Source: a virus
DNA: 55,314 bases
Reading direction: 5' to 3' (one strand)
Virus record (IMG/VR): IMGVR_UViG_3300034073_001667
Coordinates: 1-55,314 of that record
A program made the position numbers and the translations under genes. Below are positions 39,601 to 48,690 of this stretch, in pieces (the first letter of the stretch is position 1; every line of letters starts with the position of its first letter). The notes beneath the pieces were generated by a model. It did no database searches. It saw nothing but the letters and a program-made list of their open reading frames with translations, and was not told the origin of the DNA.

Positions 39601-41561
39601 TTGTCTAACCTTTCGAAGAGGCGGAACTTTCCGCGTCGGACTTCTGGCTCGACAACCGTGCGGCTACCCGCTCGAGGAGCTCCAACTGGGACTTCTTCGG
39701 TAACTTGTTCAGTTGTAGTAATTGTTCTGTTGTCATAGTATTCTATATCGTCAAATTTATCTTCTAGCGTTTGAATGTACGCAGTCTTTACATCGTCTGC
39801 AATGTCAAGAGACTCTACCTCGTCAATTGCATCTAAGATTTGCTGTTGTGCATTTGTCGCCTCAGCATTGTCTACCTCTTGTCCTTCGGCTATTTTTTTG
39901 AAGACTTCTTGCTGCTCAAGTACTTGAAGAACTCGACCTGCTTCAGGCGACGTTCCGCTTGCGACTTGGACAGGCTCGGCTTCGACAACGGCTTCCCCTT
40001 CGACGACAGGACTTGGTACCCTGACTTCTTCTTGACTATCATACTCGTATACTTTAATGTTTGGATCGTACTTGGATTCAATCTTTGTCTTCTCAGAGTA
40101 AAGCTGTTTTACCTTCTCTTGAAGCGCATCCTTTGCTTGATCGCTGTTAAGCTCAGGGTAAATCAACTGAGCCATAGACAGCTGTTGATTTAGTGAAATA
40201 ACATTGTCGCGATCTTCCTCGCTGAACTCTTCGTAGAATGATGCAAGATTGTTTTCTACTTGCTTAAGTTCTGCAAGCTTGTTTATGATTTGACCCCTTA
40301 CAACAGATTTCTCTGATGCGTTAGTGTTGGGGTCTTGGTGAACGTCATATAGGTTATTTATCTCTTCTGAGATGTTTCGACGCTTGTTGATGTCTTTTGC
40401 TGTTCCAATAGCACTTGGTCCCTTTGAAAGAAGTGTTATCGGAGAACCAATTGCAGAACCAAGAATGAATGCGTCAGCCATCCCATAGATGTTCTTCTTT
40501 GAAAGCATATCCTCACCATATACAAGCGCATCAAGTGCGTTGCTTGAAATCTCAACAGCAAGTTCTTCTATGCCCTCTTGAAAACCTTCGGTTGCTACAT
40601 CTTTGCCTACTTGCTTAGCGGCTTGAAGCGTCGGGCGAGTAGACTTTGCAATGTCAGACACTAAACCTTTACGGAATCCTCCACGAATCAAGTCATCAAC
40701 GCTAGTGCGGAACAAAAGTTCAGATGCAATCTCACCAGTGCCCTTATATGTAGCAACAGCTAAATTTGATATAACGTCAACCCAATCCTCTTCTGGATTC
40801 TTTTCTGCAGACTCTAGATATGCTTGACCTGCCGCTGACAAACCAAGTGGTACCATAGGTGCAACATCTTCAGCTATTGTCTTTACAAGCTTTGTGCGAG
40901 GAGTAAGGATGGCTCCAGTCCTAAGTCCAGCTGCAGTAGCACCCTCGGCTGCCATAGCTGAACGACCAATGGCCCCAAGTGCAATCATCTGCGGAAGTTG
41001 ATACGCAGCCTCAAACGCCAATAGCTTAGCGCCCTCAGATGGGCTCTCTTGAAATGCCTCTACTATTCCCTTATTTGCGGATTCGGGTCCTACATATGCA
41101 GCCTTAAGGCTGTTTTTATTTTCCTTAAGTGGTTCGAGCAGCTTTGCTGAGTTGGAAGAAAAATAGTTGGTGTTGCTGCCGAGCAATGTCGCCTCTACAA
41201 CTCTGTTTAGAAATGTGTTTGCAGAAACGACACCTTCTGCAATAGATCCACCGACTAAAGAACCTAAGTCCTTGAATTTTTGTAGTGGATCACCAACCGC
41301 CCTCTTTACTGCGGCCTCAGGATCGAAGCCAACCTTATCACTAACTGATGTATCCGATGCAGAAGGTTTTTCCGAAGAGCTTGAAACGGATGCCTCTGAA
41401 GGTTCTTTTTTTTTTACGTCAAAATCTACTTGATTAGCATAGATTGGATATTTGTCGACCATCTTGCTTACCAACAGTGAGTCATCAACGTCAGCGTATT
41501 GTGGATACTTTGACTTTACCTTAGCCGCAAATTCAGCTACTGATAACTTAGGTTCTGGCAT
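33690..41561 (-). CDS. Giant polyvalent virion protein (metalloprotease, HTH and LPD38-like domains)
   Basis: 2623 residues, the largest gene. The N-terminus has the FAAKVKSKYPQY / MVDKYPIY repeat seen in phage polyvalent proteins, then amphipathic and Gly/Ala-rich helices (residues 70-370), charged coiled coils, and a zinc-protease motif HEVFH at 899-903. Beta-rich domains of unknown role fill about 1050-1650. An XRE-like helix-turn-helix lies at about 1775-1845 (LKPSEAAQLAGIDLETYREL). Hydrophobic helices after about 2240 (YLFFNASVQGTSRL) resemble the LPD38 domain. Such proteins travel in the capsid and are injected with the DNA. This would make it an ejection protein that also acts on host targets. 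Confidence 0.75.
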   Translation of the reverse strand: MPEPKLSVAEFAAKVKSKYPQYADVDDSLLVSKMVDKYPIYANQVDFDVKKKEPSEASVSSSSEKPSASDTSVSDKVGFDPEAAVKRAVGDPLQKFKDLGSLVGGSIAEGVVSANTFLNRVVEATLLGSNTNYFSSNSAKLLEPLKENKNSLKAAYVGPESANKGIVEAFQESPSEGAKLLAFEAAYQLPQMIALGAIGRSAMAAEGATAAGLRTGAILTPRTKLVKTIAEDVAPMVPLGLSAAGQAYLESAEKNPEEDWVDVISNLAVATYKGTGEIASELLFRTSVDDLIRGGFRKGLVSDIAKSTRPTLQAAKQVGKDVATEGFQEGIEELAVEISSNALDALVYGEDMLSKKNIYGMADAFILGSAIGSPITLLSKGPSAIGTAKDINKRRNISEEINNLYDVHQDPNTNASEKSVVRGQIINKLAELKQVENNLASFYEEFSEEDRDNVISLNQQLSMAQLIYPELNSDQAKDALQEKVKQLYSEKTKIESKYDPNIKVYEYDSQEEVRVPSPVVEGEAVVEAEPVQVASGTSPEAGRVLQVLEQQEVFKKIAEGQEVDNAEATNAQQQILDAIDEVESLDIADDVKTAYIQTLEDKFDDIEYYDNRTITTTEQVTEEVPVGAPRAGSRTVVEPEVRRGKFRLFERLDNLEVAVGTEADNQTSVIETQDDGSIDVVTYDKTTKQEVGRQPKVADNILGLEYVESILDDAGNVTGVVMRPKTPKGQDISPLRVEVVNRPELALDIAIDARKKEIGDVPEVIWMQEYETVTRDVTTKERVPVAERPERRGARVVLPTEAVEEEVVETIKEEKPKNRKNLSEAEVTEAVSQADRLAKRLGLPVTIITHNSRKEYNENVSAVSKASLDEAGVESGRFIPSRNEIHINLEDMDAVVPFHEVFHAAFVNRFAKGSQKARQKSAEDFYSGLLKILRNGSEQDQLLADAAESFVKAGEYTAKETPEEFMAQVAGFISTSGERISKSTMDKLIQWLNNFIGKIAPSLKINSRGEFIDFMNSFSGALFESVIDDQTYTGLESEVVNAIPQIQESKSRQGKDASYVERTFDKNKIKYADLSEYVGKPAITYAMDLAVTGIIKSPTGVAYTFDGGVFYPLLGEGGWAFTDEKTAKKILSKLKKFDGRVLLMSQDSRGIRGNFQFWGYMLEEVNKAVKDKRATEAELVEYINSKLKKKPIQSALEEKGLPLQIKKLSELKNLMPNDGPKKVGYEVRAEFNEALFSAEANKRFGLPRIETILDYVNEPLLANAQYGDIVAVLEFDPKKVEVKDSRTIEGAKVHPAYPWIITGFKDLKILNEFVDVRNVFGDYRSKMAEEKGDPELKKRIKIRAARAVVTGGASANNLEINNNIVKSIVGIAPYRAKYVNEISEARDEYKRPSFERFVKGFRDIAKKFDVQVYGIEKTIGGWYDSELNSVTQEVSMRPAIAGNKEDILAMSAVAGIMAPVKKEDFQNGVMLVEYKSGAEGSEVTFNAKSDASAKQIINALNDYGFGGGFTYVVSDKSFSLAMIPSEEISMDQLRDNLDNLLTFAQENNLIDEKSIKYYEAEIKFPNSDRESEDYYGRILQEARDSKRYEGDGREGALKLLNQALEILDERNNALDSELSESSSRRANKPYDELLDSSSKEKVQLGFQASQINYDIEDQLADSKSWQQRDRTPMERYTDLARIAIQDRLYGVIQLQEDVEYSTGKPVGLDQDFRNAEVLMHGKAANDIAESTKKAEDVVASVKKAGVTLEEFDNLLYALHAQERNRYIRVQRTDIAESITDLRKKNNLKPSEAAQLAGIDLETYRELEAGTAKGGISTKELNDILSIYGLTPNQFFTQYTRENAGSGMTDAEAQAILNSYGLDSYNPNINSLKPALRDAVKGTQEIIADTRSRMFDFGLETFDTLLAFEDTYKYYVPLRGFEGEDSASEIIGGGRGLEVRGREKRAMGRKSKADSPFLNAVAQNQSTIIRARKNEVAQKLYKLAKENPNDDIWKVIDPSVNKEYKKKATTKGIKDVAKTISDYVLDDRNFAVRIDGEYKFVQFADPKLAEALRGTNVVKADFLVQSLGRFNRLLSSFITTYDPEFVLRNFSRDIQVAVVNAVSEQEIEGGILKGKNITSKIVKSVFPSIKAIFKMSGKDAQATNEFERYYSEFIEDGAKTEWFYSKSVDELRKDVDKLMSGKGDGALQAAGNFVERINTSVENGVRLAAYIESRKAGLAREKAAELAKGLTVNFNKSGSIGPVANSLYLFFNASVQGTSRLVRSLKPQFKKNDDGTRSLQVTNAQKIAISMFVAGSIMSVINELISDDDEDDKSFYSKIPDFEKERNIIIMAPNGKDYVKIPLPYGLNVFYVAGNAMADAGQGIKSVGEVASNIFEAAIGSFSPINFPSSEDLSSWLIKFVTPTIGQIPLSLALNEDYFGRTIYNENFPTDPTPKPESELGRKGATPQSVWIAKQLNKLTGGSEFRSGIVDINPDKIDFVLETLSGGAGRFGLRTTESVGNLVTGNWDQMESNQVPFARVFYGQPRKFVDLQSYFDRRIEVNQFMDEAKSNKLEPKDASKVRSMYVVSKSVDAALRNIRKMEKAAENIKDENTKEDRLLELERMRYAQLAKFQKAYENYKINEL

Positions 41562-41571
41562 ATCTTAACGT

Positions 41572-42825
41572 TTAAAGGCCGAGTCCAAGAGGATCACTTC
41601 CTGATTGCGAAGGTACGGCATTTTGTTGAACTGGTCCCCCAATGTAGGCGTCATATGCGCCAAACGTTTGCTGACGAAGATTTGAAACATCTACATCCCC
41701 AGCACGAACAGTCGACTCTACTATTTGAGTCTTAGGTATTGGGTTAGCTGCAGTTGGCTCTGGTGTTATCCTTTCCCGAACAGTAACTACATTTTGACCG
41801 CCAAGATTTCCGAATCCAACAATATCTCTATTGTTTGATGTCTTAACTGGTTTATTATCAATTCGATACATAATACCACCAGCCTGTCCACCTACATTTA
41901 TTGGTTTTAGGTCAAGGTACTCTTTAGGTATTTTTGTTTTTGATTCTTGCTGCAGCTTCTTGAGTTCAAGATTAATCTTTTGCTGTTGGAGTCGCATCTC
42001 TGCAGGGTTCACACCCATACGCGGTATAATTGCCATAAATGCATCAACAGCATCGTTGCTGAATTTACCAGCAAGACGATCACGCTGTGGCGCAAACTGT
42101 TCAGTATCAATAATATCTAAATCTGTACGGCTTGTAATCTGTCCATTGCGACCAATTGTCCCCTCGCGTACACCCTCGTATACAATAGCATTCTTTACTT
42201 GGTTCGGGTCAATGTACCGAGCCTCCATAAAGTTCATCATATATTCACGAGCCTTTTTCTGATCAATGGTTCCATCAGGGCGGATGTAGTCATTGATGTT
42301 TTTGCGAAAGTTGTTAGCGGCTTCATCAGCAATTTGTGTTGGGCTCTGCATATCGTACTTGTAGCGAGGCAACAAAGTAAACGGATTCGCCGCTAGCGAC
42401 ATAATCTGATTGGCGTCACGCTTTGTAGAGCGCTCACGATTGAACAAGTCAATGGCTTCCTGTCCACTAACGCCAAACTTGTCTGGCTCTGTGTTGTATG
42501 CTGACCACTGCTGACGGTAATTGTCGGCCAAGAACTGAGCTGTTCCTGCAATCTCGTTGTATGCAGCATTTGCCTCACGAACCTTACGGCGTAGCTCTAC
42601 GTTGTCTGGGTCACGAGCTAAATCTTTTAGCGCCTTCTCTACCCCGGTGTATGCTGTTTGAACAGCTTCCTTGTCTCCGTCTAGATACGTGCCAGCCTTC
42701 TTGTCAAACTGAGACGACCACTCGTCGAACTGCAGTTGCTTCTGGCGTTCACGTTCGTTAAGGTTGTACTGAAGCTCTGCGAAGTTTGGCAGGTTTACTA
42801 CGCCACTCGGTATTAGTTTCGCCAT
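41572..42825 (-). CDS. Virion protein, probably internal/tail, 417 aa
   Basis: A helical protein with a long coiled-coil N-terminus (LNERERQKQLQFDEWSSQFD) and a Gln/Pro-rich C-terminus. It lies between the Ala-rich protein and the giant ejection protein and overlaps the former by one base, the usual place of internal core or ejection proteins in podoviruses. No enzymatic motif is visible. Assigned by position. Confidence 0.6.
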   Translation of the reverse strand: MAKLIPSGVVNLPNFAELQYNLNERERQKQLQFDEWSSQFDKKAGTYLDGDKEAVQTAYTGVEKALKDLARDPDNVELRRKVREANAAYNEIAGTAQFLADNYRQQWSAYNTEPDKFGVSGQEAIDLFNRERSTKRDANQIMSLAANPFTLLPRYKYDMQSPTQIADEAANNFRKNINDYIRPDGTIDQKKAREYMMNFMEARYIDPNQVKNAIVYEGVREGTIGRNGQITSRTDLDIIDTEQFAPQRDRLAGKFSNDAVDAFMAIIPRMGVNPAEMRLQQQKINLELKKLQQESKTKIPKEYLDLKPINVGGQAGGIMYRIDNKPVKTSNNRDIVGFGNLGGQNVVTVRERITPEPTAANPIPKTQIVESTVRAGDVDVSNLRQQTFGAYDAYIGGPVQQNAVPSQSGSDPLGLGL

Positions 42826-43808
42826 TACTTCTGCTTATTGAATTTCTTTAACAGACTACGGAAGTAAGCACTCTCCTTGCTGAGTTTCTTTTGTTGCGAT
42901 GGATTGAGAATCACCTCTCCGCCAGTCATCTCTCCAACCTTACGTCCCTTCTGAACGATATCGATAGGATTGGTTTTGTGGTCAAACTTACCCCCAGTAA
43001 TCATACCACCATCCTTTAGTTGAGATGGAAGTTGAAACAGTCTGCTTCCGAGATTAAATTCCTCTTCTTCTGGTGCGAGTATATTCGCAACCTTAGATCT
43101 ACTTGCTGCAAGGAGCGGAACTTGGTCTTCGTCAAGCTGACCCTGAAGGTCAACTAAGCTTTCTCCAATTTTATTACGCTCTCTTTGCGTCTTGTTCAAA
43201 GACCTCATAGTTTCTTTCCGAATAGTAGCCTCGGAGTTTGGTGAAACTTCTTTTGCTACGTCCTTAGCTGTACTGCCTAAACCGCTGTAAATAGCAGCTG
43301 AACCAATCTGACCAAGTCCACCAGCAACATTTTGCAGTCCGCCTTCGATTGCAGATTGAGCAGCGCCACGCTCCATCATCTCACGCTGGAACTCACGACC
43401 AATCTCGCGCTCAGATGCAGCACCAGCAACTCCAAGTGCCTGCATTGTGTCTGCCTGACGCTTGGCAAGGATGTCCATCGCTCCGACGTCAGCAGCACGA
43501 AGCATACCCGGAAGTGCGCCAACAACTGCACGACCACCAGCTCCTTGAGCGGCAGCAATACCAGTTCCAATTGCACGATTAAGTTCCTCCAAACGCTTTT
43601 GCTCTAAGTCCGCATTACGTGCCTGCTTTAGCAACTCTGCGTATTCAGAAGGACGGGCAGTAGATGCCTCCTTGATTCGGCTAGCGGCAGCTTGACCTGC
43701 GAGCATTTGTCCAGCACCAAGTGCCGACTGAAGGGCTCCTAAAGCGCCAGCGGCAACGAAGCCTCCAACAGCATATTTTTTGGGTTCTTTACTCTTCTTT
43801 GGTCGCAT
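42825..43808 (-). CDS. Ala/Gly-rich virion protein, probably ejection protein, 327 aa
   Basis: The start MRPKKSKEPKKYAVGGFV carries the KKYxxGG motif also seen in the small proteins at 7957-9356. Ala/Gly-rich amphipathic helices (about 15-170) could insert into membranes, like internal core proteins that form the DNA-ejection channel. The C-terminus has GGMITGGKFDHKTNPIDI and GGEVILNPSQQKKL, a block I recall from other Bacteroidota phages. A TAnnTTTG core is 4 nt upstream. Confidence 0.6.
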   Translation of the reverse strand: MRPKKSKEPKKYAVGGFVAAGALGALQSALGAGQMLAGQAAASRIKEASTARPSEYAELLKQARNADLEQKRLEELNRAIGTGIAAAQGAGGRAVVGALPGMLRAADVGAMDILAKRQADTMQALGVAGAASEREIGREFQREMMERGAAQSAIEGGLQNVAGGLGQIGSAAIYSGLGSTAKDVAKEVSPNSEATIRKETMRSLNKTQRERNKIGESLVDLQGQLDEDQVPLLAASRSKVANILAPEEEEFNLGSRLFQLPSQLKDGGMITGGKFDHKTNPIDIVQKGRKVGEMTGGEVILNPSQQKKLSKESAYFRSLLKKFNKQK

Positions 43809-43812
43809 ATTA

Positions 43813-43820
43813 CAAAGGTA
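43813..43820 (-). promoter_or_regulatory. TAnnTTTG core before 327-aa gene
   Basis: The minus strand reads TACCTTTG 4 nt before the ATG at 43808, in the 16-nt gap after the 1619-aa gene. Confidence 0.35.
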
Positions 43821-43824
43821 CTAA

Positions 43825-46800
43825 TTATTGTCCCAGTTCGTTGTGTAGATTACTTTTTGCAAAAACCATATTAACAGCATACAATTCAATCTCAGAGGTT
43901 GAGCTGTTGGTTAGTTTTACCTTAGCGTAGTAGTCTCGAATCTGATCGCCTTCGATGGCTCCGTTTCCGATGACTACAATCGTGTCTCCGTTGTTTACAC
44001 CAGTGACGCTTCCACTGGCAGTGATTTGCTTGTCTCCGCTAATTGATGAAACAGTGAGAGACAACGAAACAAGCGTTGCCCCGCTTACCTTGTAAAGACT
44101 TCCACCCATCGGGAATGGAACGTCTCCAACGGGAGTGGTGAACGTGATGGTTGAACCGCTAACTCCTCCAGTCGCTACATTGCCCAACACAAACACCTCA
44201 GAGCTTCCGCTAAGTGCAGTGATGGTTGCTGTTCCTGTGTTCGCGCTAGAGTCACGTGGCACATAGGCGTACCAGTTGCGCTCTCGCTGGCTAAAATCAG
44301 CAGCAAGGATAGAGGTGGACTGGTCTGTGTTTGACACCTCAGCAGCCCAAGCATTTGTCCCCTCGAGGCTGATGGCCTCGTAAGACTTAACCATAGATGG
44401 GTTCTGATTGCTAATCACCTCTACAACAGAGTTGTATGGGTTGCCGTAGTACGTTGCCCTGTTTGCAGTATCAGAGTGCTTGTACATAATGCCCGCAAAG
44501 AACGTAAACAGCGTGTCGTCTACAGAGACAATTGACTCTGGTCGGTATGAGTAGAATGTATTCCAAACGTTGTTTGTTACATCGTACGAAACAGTAAAGT
44601 CATTGTCTAGATTCGTTGGTAATCCAATTGATGCGCTGTAGCTTTCACAATCATTAACGAAAGAAAACTCACCAGTAGAAATGTTTAAAGAAATAGTAAC
44701 AAAGAAGTCGTAGTTTGTGTTGGTGGCCACCCCATAGATGGTCCCACTCTGACCGAGATATTCCTCGCCAACATAAGCAGGCTGCCCATCGATGATTTTG
44801 TCTAGGAATACGATAGCATTTAAGCTGTCGTCGAACTCATCACAGATGTCTTCAAACTCACGAATCTCAGTAGAGAATGTAAACAAGTCATCGTCGTCAA
44901 ACTCTAGGCCAACAATAACTTGGGTGCCAGCAGAATTAGTTTGAGCATTGTAAACAAAAGTGCTTGCCCCATCGGTCACTGTAATTTCAGCATTATTGAT
45001 AGCATCAACAGAGACAATGTATTCGTCTGCCTCAATGTCAACACCTGCAATTACCTTTTGGCTCGAGGTGTTGTTGGTAATGAATCGGAAATTATCCTTA
45101 AAGAACGCGTCCATAAACTCTTCACTGATGAGGCTAATTCCATCACGAGAGATGCGAACAATCTTTCCAGTCCGCACATCAGCGAAGTATATACGCCCAC
45201 GATCAACAGCAAGAGACTCTGGGTTGTCGTTGATTCCGTAGTCGCCAAGGTAGTAGTTCGGTACGCCCACGACAGAGCGTGACAATGCTAGGCTTTGAGC
45301 GCCGTCTGTTGACTCAATGATGTTTCGACCTATTGGTGCCCATCCAGACTTTCTTTCTTGGACAATGTAAACCCTATCGTCGTCTCCAACTAGCTGTTTA
45401 ATTGTTCCGTGTTGGTAGTCGAAGTCGTAGAAGTTAGCGAGTGATGGGTTGAAACTAGAAAGACCCAAGTACTTGCTGTCGATGATGAACGCATCAGAGT
45501 ATGTGACAGAGCCTTTGCGGAATACCGTCTTCGCCTCTGGCTGAACTACGTGTGGTCGACCTACTGAGGTGGACTTTGAAGAGAAGAAGTCACTTGCGGA
45601 GTAGTCCTCAATGAATAAGAAGTTGTAGTTGTTTGCATACGCCTTATCTCCAACTTTCAATAGACGCGGCCTGTAGTATACGTCGCCTTGAGAGAACTGA
45701 ACAACAGCATCAGAGCTGTTTGTAATATTTAATGTGTATGTGGTGGCTGAGAAACTCCCGGATATCGTAGAAGCATAGAACACGTAGTTGTACGGGCCAT
45801 TAACTTCTTGGTATACGTTCTTTACAATTAATGTGCGTCCCGAGCCGTCCGTCAAGATGTCCCCCTTGTACGCAATGATGTTGGAGTGGACCTCAAGATT
45901 GTTTCTATCGCTGTCGTCAACAACATCTACACTAAACGAACTAATAGTAGTGCGCTGTCCTTGGTGTACCCCATTTACAACAGCAAACGACTCTCCAATC
46001 TCATAGAAAATCTGTTCGCTAGATGGTTTGTTTTCTCTATAGATTTCAATGACACATTCATCTTTCCAATTATCAGTCTGACTAATGATGCTGTAGTTGT
46101 CCCAGCCTAATAGGTCCACGGCTTTAATTGCTAAAAACTTACCCGTAGTGTTAAACGTTTCTTCGTCGCTAGTTAGGTCTAGTATTGGGTTAGTGTCAAT
46201 GTCATTAATGAACTCAAAATATCCAACAACATCAACATTAATCTCAGATCGCTGTAAAGCCCCATATTGGATTATTCGAAGTCTGTCCCCTTGTTGGTAT
46301 ACATACTCCAAGTTTGCACCATACGATTCTTTGTATGAATCGCTTTTCCCCTCAAGTGAGCGAAGAGACAAGTATGTAACTTCCTCAAATGAAGATACGC
46401 CAGAAAAAGGCTTTGCCTTAAGATTTGTAGCGGTATAAGCCCCGATTATAGAGTACTGAAGTTTATTGGTTATGCTGTTGATTGGTGCATAAACTGGAGC
46501 CCAACGAACAGCCCAAGAAGGGGCCGTATGCTTGACTCGAAACACAGAATCAACTCGACCATACAAATTGTTTTCTACAGCACGATTGTCGTACCAGTTC
46601 ACGTACATATCAGGAACAGTCTGTACCCCTCCGTTACGATTGAATTGATCGTAGTATACAATACCGAAAGAGTGGGTTGCTCCAGCTTTAAATGTACCAT
46701 ATCCATTCACATCACCGCTAGACAGAAATGATGCATCTACATACTCAGCATTAGTGACATCATCGGGCAACGTCAAGAACGTAGACAACATAACACTAAT

Positions 46801-48684
46801 GGTAGGCGTAGATGGAGTTGGCGAGAGAAAATCACCACCATTTACATCAACACCAGTGTATCTGTTGTACTGCTCTAAATCACCTTTATAGATAATCGAA
46901 GGAACGTCAGCAAATATAATCTTATTAAAGAGCCTATTCGTTGCTGGGAATGCCTCATTGATTGCCTCACCTCTAGTGAATAGAGAGTTAATCATACGAA
47001 TTGGCGGGAATGAGCCAACAGCATTAAGGATGTTTCCAGTATTAAAGTTGTAACCATCTTTTGCTGAAAGCACCGCACTAATAACACTCATACTGAAGCG
47101 AAGCAGCGATGAGTCTTCGTTCGCTATCTCTGTAATCACTTGGCCCGCACCAGAGAAGTACATAAACTTGTTAGGCTTTGAATGTACGTTAGCCTGAAGT
47201 TCTTTTACTTCTTCGATTTCTGTGGCGTATTCAAAGTCAGTTACGTCAGAGTCAAAAATAACATTGTATGTGTCGACAACTGAAGCTTTAATTGCGTCAA
47301 CAATTTCAGCCTTAGTGTCGCCAGCATTGACGTATATCGTCTTGTTAATCGACAAAGGAGAAGCATTAAGATTTACAAACTCCTTAATAAGACCACCATA
47401 GTCATTATCTTCCTGTGTAGCCTTATCTGTTTGTACCCACTGCACGTAGAACCCCTTCATAATAAGCTGTACTCGCCCAATGTCAAGGCCGATGCTTATG
47501 TCAAGTACTGAATCAGTAGCAGCAACAGCTGGAAGTCCAGATATGTCTAAATCAAAGTGTAGCGCCTTATTCGCGTCATTTGTTCCGGTTGCTGAAGGAT
47601 ACGTAAGCTCAATTGGGTACTCTCCAGATTGCGGGAAATAATTTGGAATTACGTCAACATCAGTTCGGATGTTCTCGTAACCTTCTGTATATCCACCCAA
47701 CATCAAACGATTACCTGTAATGTCAATCGCTTCTGCTGTTTGTGGTACGTTGTCGTAGATTTTGTTTACCTCATCCTGAGAGATGGGTGTGTACAATTTG
47801 CTGTTGTCAAACTGAATTGACTGAGTTGCTACGTTTGGATCGTTTTGTATTGTTCCAATCTCGTAGAACGCACCAGCGTTACCATTGCGAGCAATAACAA
47901 TAATCTCAGCCACATCAGCAGTTGACGTAGGTACAGAAATCGTGAGTGTGTTGTTCTGAAGTTTCTGTTGCTCGTCAATGATCCCACCAAAGAACTGAGT
48001 CTGAGAAACAGCTAACTCAGAGTACGGAGAAATTGCTGACCGCTCACCATCCTGATATATGTACTGAGCAGCGAACTGAAATGTGGACTCGTACAGATTG
48101 TTTTGCTTTAAACCAACGTTAGTGGTAAACACAAACGTAGGCGGCGTCATAGGAGGCTGTTTGGCTAGCGCAATGTTGGCTAATTTCTCAGCATCGGTAC
48201 CGCTAGTGAAGGATGCGGGGTAGAGACCCAAAAGAGCCCTCGTTACGTTGATTTTCTTTGGTTCAGTATTAGCATCTGTAAAGTACAGCAAAGTCTCTCC
48301 AGCTAGGTTGCGAACAACAGTTGCTCGGATGTGGTAGAAGCTAGAGAAGTCAAGGATGCTGTCGCGGTACACCAACTGAGCCTCGTCTGAAGATGCAGAG
48401 TATCGGTAGATAGAGTGATTGTTGTTGCTGTTCCAAACAAAGAAGAAGACCTCCCCTCCATCGCTGTTAGCAATCGAACCAATAACCTTGTTCGTACCAG
48501 AGGGCAACTCGTCACCAGAGCGAAATGATACAGCAGCGTTGCCGTAAGCATTTTTGATTACACCACCATCGCCATCGGAGTCAGATGACAGACGGACGTT
48601 TAGGGCATCCGTCATCTCAACAGACTTTACCAGACGCTGGTCATCCTCAAGGTTGAGGTATCTTGGTACGAGTTTATCAATCAT
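43825..48684 (-). CDS. Large tail protein, 1619 aa (crAss-like stabilisation/tail-stem type)
   Basis: Begins MIDKLVPRYLNLEDDQRLVK and VEMTDALNVRLSSDSDG, then a beta-rich body with propeller-like repeats (YFTDANTEPKKINVTRALLG; YQDGERSAISPYSE near 210). The opening and the YxDGExSAxSPxSE block match, from memory, the tail stabilisation protein of crAss-like phages. The C-terminal 500 residues are repetitive beta sequence (Ser/Thr/Gly-rich), suitable for a fibrous or nozzle part. It is the major tail gene by size and follows the neck genes in order. Confidence 0.65.
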   Translation of the reverse strand: MIDKLVPRYLNLEDDQRLVKSVEMTDALNVRLSSDSDGDGGVIKNAYGNAAVSFRSGDELPSGTNKVIGSIANSDGGEVFFFVWNSNNNHSIYRYSASSDEAQLVYRDSILDFSSFYHIRATVVRNLAGETLLYFTDANTEPKKINVTRALLGLYPASFTSGTDAEKLANIALAKQPPMTPPTFVFTTNVGLKQNNLYESTFQFAAQYIYQDGERSAISPYSELAVSQTQFFGGIIDEQQKLQNNTLTISVPTSTADVAEIIVIARNGNAGAFYEIGTIQNDPNVATQSIQFDNSKLYTPISQDEVNKIYDNVPQTAEAIDITGNRLMLGGYTEGYENIRTDVDVIPNYFPQSGEYPIELTYPSATGTNDANKALHFDLDISGLPAVAATDSVLDISIGLDIGRVQLIMKGFYVQWVQTDKATQEDNDYGGLIKEFVNLNASPLSINKTIYVNAGDTKAEIVDAIKASVVDTYNVIFDSDVTDFEYATEIEEVKELQANVHSKPNKFMYFSGAGQVITEIANEDSSLLRFSMSVISAVLSAKDGYNFNTGNILNAVGSFPPIRMINSLFTRGEAINEAFPATNRLFNKIIFADVPSIIYKGDLEQYNRYTGVDVNGGDFLSPTPSTPTISVMLSTFLTLPDDVTNAEYVDASFLSSGDVNGYGTFKAGATHSFGIVYYDQFNRNGGVQTVPDMYVNWYDNRAVENNLYGRVDSVFRVKHTAPSWAVRWAPVYAPINSITNKLQYSIIGAYTATNLKAKPFSGVSSFEEVTYLSLRSLEGKSDSYKESYGANLEYVYQQGDRLRIIQYGALQRSEINVDVVGYFEFINDIDTNPILDLTSDEETFNTTGKFLAIKAVDLLGWDNYSIISQTDNWKDECVIEIYRENKPSSEQIFYEIGESFAVVNGVHQGQRTTISSFSVDVVDDSDRNNLEVHSNIIAYKGDILTDGSGRTLIVKNVYQEVNGPYNYVFYASTISGSFSATTYTLNITNSSDAVVQFSQGDVYYRPRLLKVGDKAYANNYNFLFIEDYSASDFFSSKSTSVGRPHVVQPEAKTVFRKGSVTYSDAFIIDSKYLGLSSFNPSLANFYDFDYQHGTIKQLVGDDDRVYIVQERKSGWAPIGRNIIESTDGAQSLALSRSVVGVPNYYLGDYGINDNPESLAVDRGRIYFADVRTGKIVRISRDGISLISEEFMDAFFKDNFRFITNNTSSQKVIAGVDIEADEYIVSVDAINNAEITVTDGASTFVYNAQTNSAGTQVIVGLEFDDDDLFTFSTEIREFEDICDEFDDSLNAIVFLDKIIDGQPAYVGEEYLGQSGTIYGVATNTNYDFFVTISLNISTGEFSFVNDCESYSASIGLPTNLDNDFTVSYDVTNNVWNTFYSYRPESIVSVDDTLFTFFAGIMYKHSDTANRATYYGNPYNSVVEVISNQNPSMVKSYEAISLEGTNAWAAEVSNTDQSTSILAADFSQRERNWYAYVPRDSSANTGTATITALSGSSEVFVLGNVATGGVSGSTITFTTPVGDVPFPMGGSLYKVSGATLVSLSLTVSSISGDKQITASGSVTGVNNGDTIVVIGNGAIEGDQIRDYYAKVKLTNSSTSEIELYAVNMVFAKSNLHNELGQ

Positions 48685-48690
48685 AAGTGC

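Noticed and set aside
39079-39738. 219-codon plus-strand frame inside the giant protein gene
   Set aside because: Ser/Thr-rich low-complexity translation antisense to a strongly coding region; no start context.
43332-43607. Plus-strand open frames of 77 and 91 codons opposite the 327-aa virion gene
   Set aside because: Gln/His-rich translations caused by the alanine codons of the opposite gene.
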